A DNA stretch of 64,000 nucleotides. Origin: Paraburkholderia phenazinium (GTDB lineage Bacteria > Pseudomonadota > Gammaproteobacteria > Burkholderiales > Burkholderiaceae). Under the pieces are notes generated by a model. That model saw nothing but the letters and a program-made list of their open reading frames with translations, was not told the DNA's origin and ran no database searches. Shown here piece by piece: positions 39,610 to 46,859 of the stretch; position 1 is the first letter of the stretch; each line of letters opens with the position of its first letter. The translations under genes were made by a program, and so were the position numbers. The DNA lies in the NCBI RefSeq assembly GCF_900100735.1, contig NZ_FNCJ01000003.1, forward strand, positions 654,071 to 718,070, in the 5' to 3' direction.

Positions 39610-40137
39610 ACTGGGCACGGCAGGCCAGAAATAGGTGAGGCCCCGCGTGGGGGCCTTATAACATCGCGAGCGCTCTCGTCGGCCAAGCCAACTTAACCAG
39701 CACGGCTGGTCCCCGGTTCAGGTTTCTTTCCAAAACGATTCCCAAGGGGCAGATGGACGCCCTTGCGGGCCTCGATATATCCATCTGCGGACATCATAGA
39801 CTTTTTTATATCCATTAGTAACGGTTTGGTCAGTATCTATTACTTCTTCCGCCGGGCGAAAACCCAAGGATACCCCCGCGGGCAAAGCCCGCTTTCCTGA
39901 CCGCACCTGTTCAGCTTGCTCCCTGGAGGGACTGGCGGGGAAACCAGACTACCTTTCCAAGCCACTCACCTGCCTTTGCGCGCCGTGCCGGCGCTGCGCG
40001 CTCCCGCTTGCCAGTCCAGACCGACGCCCCCCTCCGAGCAGCCATTCGCCCCCGTCGAACACGCAAAACACCCAGAGCACGCAGGACTGAGCTATCTGCT
40101 ATCGTCTCCGATATTCCTTAGACGGCGGGTGCTCACG
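39610..40137. other. Intergenic region with a small hairpin
   Basis: A stem AGGCCCC / GGGGCCT at 39638-39656 without a T-run may end the upstream transcript. A 62-codon frame on the minus strand (39718-39906, MRSGKRALPAGVSLGF) is not recognised and has no clear support. Otherwise nothing is seen. Confidence 0.4.
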
Positions 40138-40944
40138 ATGGAACTTGGACTGAAAGACAAAGTGGTGCTGGTCACGGGCGGCAGCAAAGGGATCGGTCTA
40201 GCCTGTGCACGAGCCTTCGCGCTGGAGGGCGCCAAAGTCGCGATCGTCTCGCGCGATCCGGCCAATCTCGCCCGCGCCCGCGAGCAACTGGCGAGCGAGG
40301 GTCTGCAGGTGCATCTGACGCGTGCGGACCTGCACGAGGCGCATGGCGCGGCCGATATCGTCGAAGAAGTCAGCTCCGCGGTGGGCCCGATCGACGTGCT
40401 TATCAACAGCGCCGGCGCTGCCCGCCGCTACGACCCGGAAACGCTGGACGCCGCCGCGTTCCGGGCGACCATGGAAGCCAAATACTTCCCCTACATTTAC
40501 CCGCAGCAGGAAGTACTGCGCCGGATGGCCGAACGGGCGAAAGCGGACCCCAGCGCCGAGCCGGGCACGATCGTCAACATCATCGGCATGGGCGGCAAGA
40601 TGGCGAGCGATATCCATATCGCCGGCGGCGCCGCCAATGCCGCGCTGATGCTGGCGACGGTCGGCCTCGCGCATTACTACGCCCGCTACGGCATCCGCAT
40701 CAACGCGATCAATCCGGGCGCGACCTTGACCGAGCGCGTTGAGGAAGCGCTGAAACTGGACGCCGACAAGCAGGGGGTGGATACGGCGGAGGCGCTGGCG
40801 CGCGGTCAGGCGAAGGTGCCGCTTGGCCGTTACGCCAAACCCGAGGAAATCGCCGACGTTGCGCTGTTTCTGGCAAGCCGCCGCGCGAGCTATGTGACGG
40901 GCGCGATCGTGCCGATGGACGGAGGCAGCACGCCGCTCATCTGA
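40138..40944 (+). CDS. SDR-fold protein lacking the YxxxK catalytic pair
   Basis: 268 residues from the ATG at 40138; the longer frame upstream is not SDR-like. The cofactor motif TGGSKGIG (13-20) and NSAG (90-93) are intact, and the C-terminus NPGATLTERVEEALKLD and ASRRASYVTGAIVPMDGGS are typical. Where SDRs have Tyr-x-x-x-Lys this protein reads H160-I-A-G-G164, and the catalytic Ser is replaced by IIGMGG. The fold is certain but the usual chemistry is not possible. It may be a non-redox or alternative-mechanism member. Confidence 0.85.
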   Translation: MELGLKDKVVLVTGGSKGIGLACARAFALEGAKVAIVSRDPANLARAREQLASEGLQVHLTRADLHEAHGAADIVEEVSSAVGPIDVLINSAGAARRYDPETLDAAAFRATMEAKYFPYIYPQQEVLRRMAERAKADPSAEPGTIVNIIGMGGKMASDIHIAGGAANAALMLATVGLAHYYARYGIRINAINPGATLTERVEEALKLDADKQGVDTAEALARGQAKVPLGRYAKPEEIADVALFLASRRASYVTGAIVPMDGGSTPLI

Positions 40945-40977
40945 ACACGGCGCGCCAGCCTCGCAAGGAACGTCAAA

Positions 40978-41988
40978 TCACAGGAAGTGGTGACCGAGCC
41001 ACCAGCCCGCGGCGGCGAGCGCCGCTGAGGCAGGAATCGTCAGAATCCACGCCCAGACGATATTGCCGGCCACGCCCCAGCGCACCGCGCTGAGTTTCTG
41101 CGTTGCGCCGACGCCGACAATTGCGCCGGTGATCGTATGGGTGGTGGACACCGGGATACCGAGGAACGAGGCGACAAACAGCGTAATCGCCCCACCCGAT
41201 TCCGCGCAAAAGCCGCCGACGGGTTTCAGCTTGGTGATCTTCTGGCCCATCGTACGCACGATGCGCCAGCCGCCGAACAGCGTGCCCAAGCCCATCGACA
41301 GATAGCAGCCGCCGATCACCCACAGCGGCGGCGCATCGGCAAGCGACGACGCGTAGCCCGTGGCAATCAGCAGCATCCAGATGATGCCGATGGTTTTCTG
41401 CGCATCGTTGCCGCCATGGCCGAGGCTATACATGCCCGCCGAGATCAGTTGCAAACGGCGAAAACGTCCGTCGACCTTGCTGGGCGGAGTGCGAAAGTAA
41501 ATCCACGACACCGCCAGCATGAAGAACGAGCCGAGCACGAAGCCGAGCAGCGGCGAGATAAAGATGAACGCGACGGTTTTCATCAGCCCGTCGAAGTTGA
41601 GCGAGTGCCAGCCCGACTTCGCCAGCGCCGCGCCCACCAGGCCGCCGATCAGCGCATGCGACGAGCTCGACGGGATGCCGTAGTGCCAGGTGACGATGTT
41701 CCAGCCGATCGCGCCGACCAGCGCGCCGAAAATCACATAGTGGTCGACGATGGCCGGGTCGATGGTGCCCTTGCCGACCGTTTGCGCCACTTTCAGGTGG
41801 AAGATGAAATAGGCAATGACGTTGAACGCCGCCGCAAAGGCAACCGCCTGTTGCGGCTTGAGGACGCCGGTCGAGACAACCGTGGCGATCGAATTCGCCG
41901 CGTCGTGAAAGCCGTTCATGAAGTCGAACACCAACGACACGGCGACCAGGAGGGCGACCGCCCAGATGGCAAGTTGTATCGCTTGCAT
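40978..41988 (-). CDS. pit: Low-affinity inorganic phosphate transporter Pit
   Basis: 336 residues with about 10 helices and the two inverted Pit signatures: FDFMNGFHDAANSIATVVSTGVL near the N-terminus and GIPVSTTHTITGAIVGVGA near the C-terminus. It imports metal-phosphate with protons. It starts exactly at the stop of the DUF47 gene (TAATG overlap), so the pair is translationally coupled. Regulation is probably by the Pho box upstream of that gene. Confidence 0.95.
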   Translation of the reverse strand: MQAIQLAIWAVALLVAVSLVFDFMNGFHDAANSIATVVSTGVLKPQQAVAFAAAFNVIAYFIFHLKVAQTVGKGTIDPAIVDHYVIFGALVGAIGWNIVTWHYGIPSSSSHALIGGLVGAALAKSGWHSLNFDGLMKTVAFIFISPLLGFVLGSFFMLAVSWIYFRTPPSKVDGRFRRLQLISAGMYSLGHGGNDAQKTIGIIWMLLIATGYASSLADAPPLWVIGGCYLSMGLGTLFGGWRIVRTMGQKITKLKPVGGFCAESGGAITLFVASFLGIPVSTTHTITGAIVGVGATQKLSAVRWGVAGNIVWAWILTIPASAALAAAGWWLGHHFL

Positions 41989-42614
41989 TATGCGTTTTCC
42001 AGCACGATGCCTTCGATAATGTTCGCCACGTCCTCACATTTGTCGGTGATGGTTTCGAGCAGCTCGTAGATTGCCTTCAGCTTGATCAGCGTCTTGACGT
42101 TGTCTTCCTCGCGGAAGAGCTTCGACATGGCCGAGCGCAGCACGCGGTCGGCTTCCGATTCGAGACGGTCGATGTCTTCACAGGCCTTCAGGATCTGGCT
42201 CGCCTGCTTCATGTCGGACAGCAGGCTGACGGCGAACTGCACGCGTTCGGTGGCCGCGGTGCAGATATGCGCCAGCTGGCTCGCCTCGGACGTCACGGCC
42301 TGCACGTCGTACAGCGAAATGGCGGTGGCGACGTCCTCCATCAGGTCGAGGATGTCGTCCATCGTGGTGATCAGTTTGTGGATTTCGTCGCGGTCGAGCG
42401 GCGTGATGAAAGTCTTGTGCAGCAGGTCGATCGCTTCGTGCGTGAGCTTGTCAGCGGCCTTTTCGGCGACCTGCACCTTCTGCTTATGCGTCTCGGCGTC
42501 CTGCAGGTTGTCGATCAGCAGCTCGAGTTCGTGGCTGGCCGAGAGGATGCACTTTGCGTGCGCATTAAAAATTTCAAAGAACTTGCCCTCGGTGGGCATG
42601 AATCGACCGAACAT
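41988..42614 (-). CDS. PhoU-like DUF47 protein partnered with Pit
   Basis: 208 residues, all helical, beginning MFGRFMPTEGKFFEIFNAHAKCI, with the acidic motif ITTMDDILDLMEDVATAI and ESEADRVLR typical of the DUF47/TIGR00153 family. It is thought to modulate the Pit transporter in the cytoplasm. It is first in the operon; a Pho box lies 118 bases upstream. Confidence 0.93.
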   Translation of the reverse strand: MFGRFMPTEGKFFEIFNAHAKCILSASHELELLIDNLQDAETHKQKVQVAEKAADKLTHEAIDLLHKTFITPLDRDEIHKLITTMDDILDLMEDVATAISLYDVQAVTSEASQLAHICTAATERVQFAVSLLSDMKQASQILKACEDIDRLESEADRVLRSAMSKLFREEDNVKTLIKLKAIYELLETITDKCEDVANIIEGIVLENA

Positions 42615-42731
42615 AGGAGATAGGATATCGAAGTTATATTCAATTTAATCAGATAGTTACCGAAGCACCCCATCCCAGCCCCACCTGCTGTACGGAGTCG
42701 GTACGAAATTCAATACGAATCGCATCTGACT

Positions 42732-42749
42732 GTGACAAATTTGTGATAG
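42732..42749 (-). promoter_or_regulatory. Pho box upstream of the DUF47-pit operon
   Basis: Read on the minus strand the 18 bases are CTATCACAAATTTGTCAC, matching the E. coli Pho box (CTGTCATA-A/T-A-A/T-CTGTCAC) at 15 of 18 positions, with two 7-bp half sites spaced 11 bp. It points toward the DUF47 start. Confidence 0.7.
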
Positions 42750-42788
42750 ACGGGATTCTATAGGAAAGCGACTGCGGCAGCCCTATGA

Positions 42789-42998
42789 CTTGCGACGCAC
42801 GCGCGGAGCCCTAGTGCTGGTCTTCGCGTATCCGAAAGCATCGTTCATCGTTGTCTTAATCACGCTCGCACTGACAAACTCGACCGGGTCTACTTGCAAT
42901 ATGACTATGCGAGCGAAATGGAAGGCGCGTGGCGGTTACTCCGTGAGCGACTTGCGACCTTGATGCGCAACGAATGTGCAGCCGTTGTTCCAACATAG
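42789..42998 (+). pseudogene. C-terminal remnant of a tyrosine integrase (first copy)
   Basis: A frame after the TGA at 42786 reads, near its middle, SIVHRCLNHARTDKLDRVY then LQYDYASEMEGAWRLLRERL and stops at 42996-42998. The NH..(9)..VY spacing is that of the last catalytic His and Tyr of phage/P4-type integrases, and the AWRLLxERL tail is typical of this end. No start codon or upstream catalytic domain is present, so only about the last 55 residues survive. Confidence 0.6.
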
Positions 42999-43091
42999 GC
43001 TGCCACGTGTTTCGTGGGTTGCTGCCAAAACTACATTGCTCGCGAAATGGTGCGCAAAGATTAGGTCGCCCCCCCACTGCCCGCGTGGAGT

Positions 43092-43217
43092 CTGCGACGC
43101 CGAAGTTGCGCACAGCATCAAGCGGCTTATGCCCGTGGCGCTCTGTTTAACAAGCCCGCCGCTCTGATGCAGGACTGGGCAGCATTCACACTAGCGAGTA
43201 GCCAGCCAGCTTCCTGA
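43092..43217 (+). pseudogene. C-terminal remnant of a second tyrosine integrase
   Basis: The frame ending at TGA 43215-43217 reads AAYARGALFNKPAALMQDWAAF, the P4-type integrase ending (AAYxRxxxFEKRRxLMQxWAxF) with the nucleophile in AAY. Just before it, EVAHSIKR continues the homology in another frame, so one frameshift lies near 43124. Only a fragment remains. It differs in sequence from the first remnant, so these are two separate integrases. Confidence 0.55.
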
Positions 43218-43267
43218 CGCCCCATCGATCACTGTTGTCTCAATGCAAAAGTCGGGTTTTGGCAAGA

Positions 43268-43295
43268 TTGCCTGAATGCCAAAAGACGGTAGAAT
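43268..43295 (+). promoter_or_regulatory. Predicted promoter of the structured leader/AlpA region
   Basis: TTGCCT (43268-43273), 16 bases, TAGAAT (43290-43295). Transcription would begin near 43302 and run through a series of hairpins before the AlpA-like gene. There is also an inverted repeat TTTTGGC / GCCAAAA overlapping the -35 area. Confidence 0.45.
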
Positions 43296-43312
43296 CTGAC
43301 TCCTGCCTAACG

Positions 43313-43516
43313 CGGTCGTCTGCGGATACGACCGGCGTTGAAGACCTCGCAGCCAAGGAATTGGGTCAGGCACAGTAATTCCTGTATCACTCACCCGCTG
43401 TACGCGCGGCAACGATATGCGCAGTACAGCTCCAGGTGTTTCAGTAGAGCGGCCGGACGCGCTCACATGCCACTCACGAGTCAGTGAGCGATGGCATGTG
43501 CCTGAGTGATACAGGA
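43313..43516. repeat. Cluster of nested inverted repeats
   Basis: Four dyads lie in 204 bases. They are CGGTCGT / ACGACCG (43313-43319, 43328-43334); a perfect 14-bp pair TCCTGTATCACTCA / TGAGTGATACAGGA (43380-43393, 43503-43516); GCTGTAC / GTACAGC (43397-43403, 43424-43430), with GCGC extending inward; and CACATGCCA / TGGCATGTG (43465-43473, 43492-43500). The 14-bp outer pair encloses the last two, giving a cloverleaf-like shape. No gene is present. It could be a replication origin, a recombination site or a structured RNA. Confidence 0.6.
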
Positions 43517-44019
43517 TGAAACTCGCGTCTGGAAATAATTGTCGGCATATCACTTCGATGCCATCCCAATTCCTGAACGCGATGCGCACACCCAAACACA
43601 CTGCTGTAACGCCGCCTGTTTGTGCGGCCCCAATCTACCGCGATGCAAATTCCGCGTCGGCTGACGTACCGCCGACGATCAACGTCGTGTCCGGCACGGC
43701 CCAGACTCCGGTCAAGTTCGACGACCTGCCGCGCGACATGCGCCGCCGCATCAATTCGAATGAGCGCCCGAAAAATCCCATGTCGGACAAAAACATGGCG
43801 GCGAGCAAAACGCCGACTCTGTCCGCATCGGACCGCATCATCCGCTTGCCGGAACTGCTCGCGATTTTGCAGATCAGTCGCACTGTAGTCTACGATTTGC
43901 AGAAGAAAAAGATACTGCCGCATTCCGTTTCGATCACCGGTGGACGTGCGGTTGGCTGGAAACTTAGTGATATCGACCGCTACCTCGCTTCATTGAGCAA
44001 GGAGGCGCGCGATGACTGA
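43516..44019 (+). CDS. AlpA-type helix-turn-helix regulator
   Basis: Up to 167 residues; the start is uncertain. ATG codons at 43516, 43561 and 43780 are in frame and none has a convincing ribosome binding site. The last 79 residues from 43780 form the AlpA module: RIIRLPELLAILQISRTVVYDLQKKK then a wing and WKLSDIDRYLASL. AlpA proteins regulate excision and gene expression in phages, satellites and islands. The first 88 residues are polar and GC-typical, so a longer protein is plausible. It overlaps the next gene by 8 bases. Confidence 0.7.
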   Translation: MKLASGNNCRHITSMPSQFLNAMRTPKHTAVTPPVCAAPIYRDANSASADVPPTINVVSGTAQTPVKFDDLPRDMRRRINSNERPKNPMSDKNMAASKTPTLSASDRIIRLPELLAILQISRTVVYDLQKKKILPHSVSITGGRAVGWKLSDIDRYLASLSKEARDD

Positions 44020-45640
44020 TGCGACTAACGTCGATGGTAAGTCGGTCAGCGGCGAACCCAAGACGGACATATCCCCAGCATCGGTATCTGAGTCGGTGCC
44101 GGGCGGCAACCGCAATGCCGAAAAGCAGGAAAATACCAGCGCGGCGCAATCAACGCGCCAGCCTGACGTCGAAGCGATCGCAACCGCGTACAACCCGCAG
44201 GGCCAGCAACCGCGTTGCGTAGTCGACTTCAACCACGGTTCCGGCTACCGCGCGCGCCGTCTGTTGCCGGTGCCCGCGTTCGCATCAGCCAAGCGCGCAC
44301 GCGACGCCTTGGCCAAGGCGGGCATCCCGCTCGCCATTGCGTCTGATGACGCGATGCTGGCGGCGATTGTCAATGGACCGCCCCAGGCCACTGGCATGTA
44401 CAACGTGCAGCATGGCTGGTCGCATGGTTGCGATGTAGGCGCGATTTATCGGTATGGCGATACGGCGTATTCGTCGTCAGGGCCAATCACCGTCTACGCC
44501 GATGGCCTCGTGCCCGAACCACAGCAAAACAGCGACATCAGCAAGCTGACGGAGGCGTTGATGGCCGACTGCTCGCTAGGCACCGTCATTGTGATGGCGA
44601 TCCACCTCGCGAGCCCGCTAGTGCATCTGCTCGGCTGCAAACCCATCGTGATCGTTGTATCCGGCGTATCGATTCTGGAAGCTGAACGCCTCGCGGCGCT
44701 TGCGGACTCCGCATTCGATACCACGCCCACGGCTATACACGCGCGCCGCAAAGATGCGGGCGATGCGCTCGTTCAGTTCGTGAGCGTGAAGTCGCGCAAG
44801 CAGGCATTCGCTCATGCGCAGACCCCGCTCGAAGCTGGCGCAACTGGAAAAGGTCGTGACAACAAGATCGGTCGCACGCACGCGCCGGTTACGCTGATCC
44901 TCGCGACGGAGACGGACTCGCCTCGCAATCTAGCGTCGCCGACGCCGCCGCCCGGCTGCATCGAGATTCACCTCGGCGCGTCGAGTCCGGATGTCCCGAG
45001 TGAAACCGCACACGCGCCCTCGCATAAGGCCGTGCAATGCAAAGTGGGCGCAACCAAAGCGTACATCGAGGCCGTACTCCGCGTGCAAGACGCAGTCGCT
45101 CGCAATGCCGATACGAAGTTGCCGAAATTCGTTGAACGCTATTGGGGAATGGTGAAGGGCCAGCCAAACGATGGTGCCGTTTCCGCCGCCATTCACGTGT
45201 TCGCGGTGCTGCGCTATGCGCTCAGGTGTGGTAGCCGGTTGAACATTCTTCCGTGGAGCGGCGAGACTGTTGACCGCGTCATGGATGCGAGCGTGAAGCA
45301 ATGGGCAGAACGCCGTCGTGAGCGCGTGACAGCGTTCGATTGCCATGTGATCAATGCTGTAAAGAAGCTGGCCAATCCGGGCAACCCCAGTCAGCGCGCA
45401 ACGTTCAACGACCGCGAAGTCTGCTTTAACACCGTAAGCGGTCGCGACCTGATGTTGATAGAGCCCGGCACTTTCGACACGTATGTCGTCGCCACTCTCG
45501 ACAAGGCTCGTGTACTCGACACGCTCCGAAAGCGTAGGCTGCTCGTGACAAATGGTGACGGCGCGCAGTTCCAGAAGCGCGTCGGCAGCGGTCGTCCGCG
45601 CTTCTACGCCATCGATGCATTGGCCCTCCAAAAAACGTAA
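44012..45640 (+). CDS. DUF927-like protein without a visible Walker A motif
   Basis: 542 residues with an AAGGAGG site 6 bases before the ATG. Similarity to DUF927 helicase-like proteins of mobile elements is seen in the segment IHLASPLVHLLGCKPIVIVVSG and in the C-terminal winged region, which reads LRKRRLLVTNGDG, QKRVG and RPRFYAI. The expected GxSSxGKT P-loop after the LLGC segment is replaced by SGVSILEAERLAALADS, so ATPase activity is doubtful. The first 60 residues are disordered. It lies between AlpA (8-base overlap) and the Rep-like gene, suggesting a role in element replication or its control. Family call is moderate. Confidence 0.45.
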   Translation: MTDATNVDGKSVSGEPKTDISPASVSESVPGGNRNAEKQENTSAAQSTRQPDVEAIATAYNPQGQQPRCVVDFNHGSGYRARRLLPVPAFASAKRARDALAKAGIPLAIASDDAMLAAIVNGPPQATGMYNVQHGWSHGCDVGAIYRYGDTAYSSSGPITVYADGLVPEPQQNSDISKLTEALMADCSLGTVIVMAIHLASPLVHLLGCKPIVIVVSGVSILEAERLAALADSAFDTTPTAIHARRKDAGDALVQFVSVKSRKQAFAHAQTPLEAGATGKGRDNKIGRTHAPVTLILATETDSPRNLASPTPPPGCIEIHLGASSPDVPSETAHAPSHKAVQCKVGATKAYIEAVLRVQDAVARNADTKLPKFVERYWGMVKGQPNDGAVSAAIHVFAVLRYALRCGSRLNILPWSGETVDRVMDASVKQWAERRRERVTAFDCHVINAVKKLANPGNPSQRATFNDREVCFNTVSGRDLMLIEPGTFDTYVVATLDKARVLDTLRKRRLLVTNGDGAQFQKRVGSGRPRFYAIDALALQKT

Positions 45641-45703
45641 GCGCCCAAAGGCGGTCGTATGGCCGCCCCCTTCCTTCCTAACCAATACGGCCAGTGCTCC
45701 GGC

Positions 45704-45737
45704 GGCGATGCGTCCTTGACGTCTTCGACGCATCGCC
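45704..45737 (+). other. 11-bp hairpin in the leader of the Rep-like gene
   Basis: GGCGATGCGTC (45704-45714) pairs perfectly with GACGCATCGCC (45727-45737) across a 12-base loop and is followed by TTTC. It lies between the DUF927-like stop and the preferred ATG at 45755, so it may attenuate transcription or act as a terminator. Confidence 0.55.
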
Positions 45738-45754
45738 TTTCGGACCCGAATTCG

Positions 45755-46630
45755 ATGAAAACACTTGAAGAAAAATCGCACGCCAAACTACCCGTCGAGG
45801 TGCGCAGCGCGTTAGACGCCATCATGCGCAGCGTCATGGCCTTCGATCGCCTGACGCTCTGGATTGACCATCCAGCTCCCGACGTACCGGTTGCCCGCAT
45901 TGCGCCCCACTGCAAAGAAATACAGGTCCTCACCTGCCAGTCGTTACGGTTCCAACCCACGTGGCAGACGCAAGTCAGGCTTCTGCAACCGGGCCGTCAA
46001 GCCCTGATTGAACTGCTGCATGCGCTCAGAAGCCGTCATCGCGCGCGCCTGAGCTATATCGAGCCCGCGCTCGACTGGCCGGTCGCGGATCGCCCTACCG
46101 CGCAAATGCTTGAACGCTTCTTGCTCAAGCATCTGCGCGTGACATATATGCGCCAGGCCGTCGAGTTCGAAGAGGGCACCGCCTACTTCGCGCGCCGCGC
46201 CGATCACGACGGCATGAAGAACGCGCGCAATATCGTTCTGTATGCCGATCGCAAGAGCAAGCTCTGGCCCGCGCGCGATAGCAACTCCTCGTGCTGCCAT
46301 GTTGAATATCGGTTCCAAGGTTTCGGCACGCTCGCCGAACAAGGGCTTGCAAGCCTCGAAGATTGCATCAACTTTGACCATTACACGTTCTGGGTCGAAA
46401 ATCTTCGCCTCTTCCGCTTGCCATCCAACGTCGAACTCGGACGCTGGCTCAACCCCAAAAATCCTGAAGTAACCGGCAGTGCACTGGGCAAGCGCGCAAA
46501 CCTGTTCCTTGACAACTACCGGCACGGCAACGCCTTCGTGCTGCAAAACTGCTGGCGCGAAAACGCGTTCATCGCTAATGCAGTAACGCCTCTCGACAAC
46601 ACCTTGTTTCTGAAGCATGTGACGCTGTGA
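45755..46630 (+). CDS. Putative replication initiation protein (hypothetical)
   Basis: 291 residues from the ATG at 45755; a longer start at 45659 would run through the leader hairpin. The pattern of a hydrophobic N-terminal strand (FDRLTLWIDHP), a central NIVLYADRKSKLW stretch and a strand CHVEYRFQGFGTL resembles inovirus/rolling-circle Rep proteins, where a Tyr-Lys/Glu strand pair builds the active site. The match is weak and no complete HUH motif was found. The position after AlpA and DUF927-like genes and before repeat arrays supports a replication role. Confidence 0.35.
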   Translation: MKTLEEKSHAKLPVEVRSALDAIMRSVMAFDRLTLWIDHPAPDVPVARIAPHCKEIQVLTCQSLRFQPTWQTQVRLLQPGRQALIELLHALRSRHRARLSYIEPALDWPVADRPTAQMLERFLLKHLRVTYMRQAVEFEEGTAYFARRADHDGMKNARNIVLYADRKSKLWPARDSNSSCCHVEYRFQGFGTLAEQGLASLEDCINFDHYTFWVENLRLFRLPSNVELGRWLNPKNPEVTGSALGKRANLFLDNYRHGNAFVLQNCWRENAFIANAVTPLDNTLFLKHVTL

Positions 46631-46847
46631 CAACGTGACAGGAAGAGATTCGGGAGCGCAATGATATATAGCCCGAATATTCTCTTACTATCCTTCATTC
46701 ACACCTCATCACAAAACCCATTTTTAGCGATATGTATAGCGTTTTATGCATCTTCGGACCTGCTCCGCAGCACATTTTCAAGCGGAATATTCACAACCTC
46801 ACGCCCAGTAACCGCCCCTTGATGCATGTCACGCTGTCACATGTCGC
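46619..46847. repeat. Phased GTGAC repeats flanking the Rep-like/uvrD junction
   Basis: GTGAC occurs at 46619, 46627 and 46635 (8-bp phasing). The complement GTCAC occurs at 46828 and 46836 (8-bp phasing) with a related GTCGC at 46843. The first array overlaps the Rep-like stop codon. The spacer between is AT-rich compared with its surroundings. Iterons for a Rep protein or operators for a regulator are possible. Confidence 0.5.
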
Positions 46848-46859
46848 GGGCGAATAATC

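Noticed and set aside
39718..39906. 62-codon minus-strand ORF in the gap before the SDR gene
   Set aside because: No recognised family or ribosome binding site; kept only as a note on the intergenic region.
42856..43113. 85-codon minus-strand ORF
   Set aside because: Antisense to the integrase remnants; the plus-strand translation is the meaningful one.
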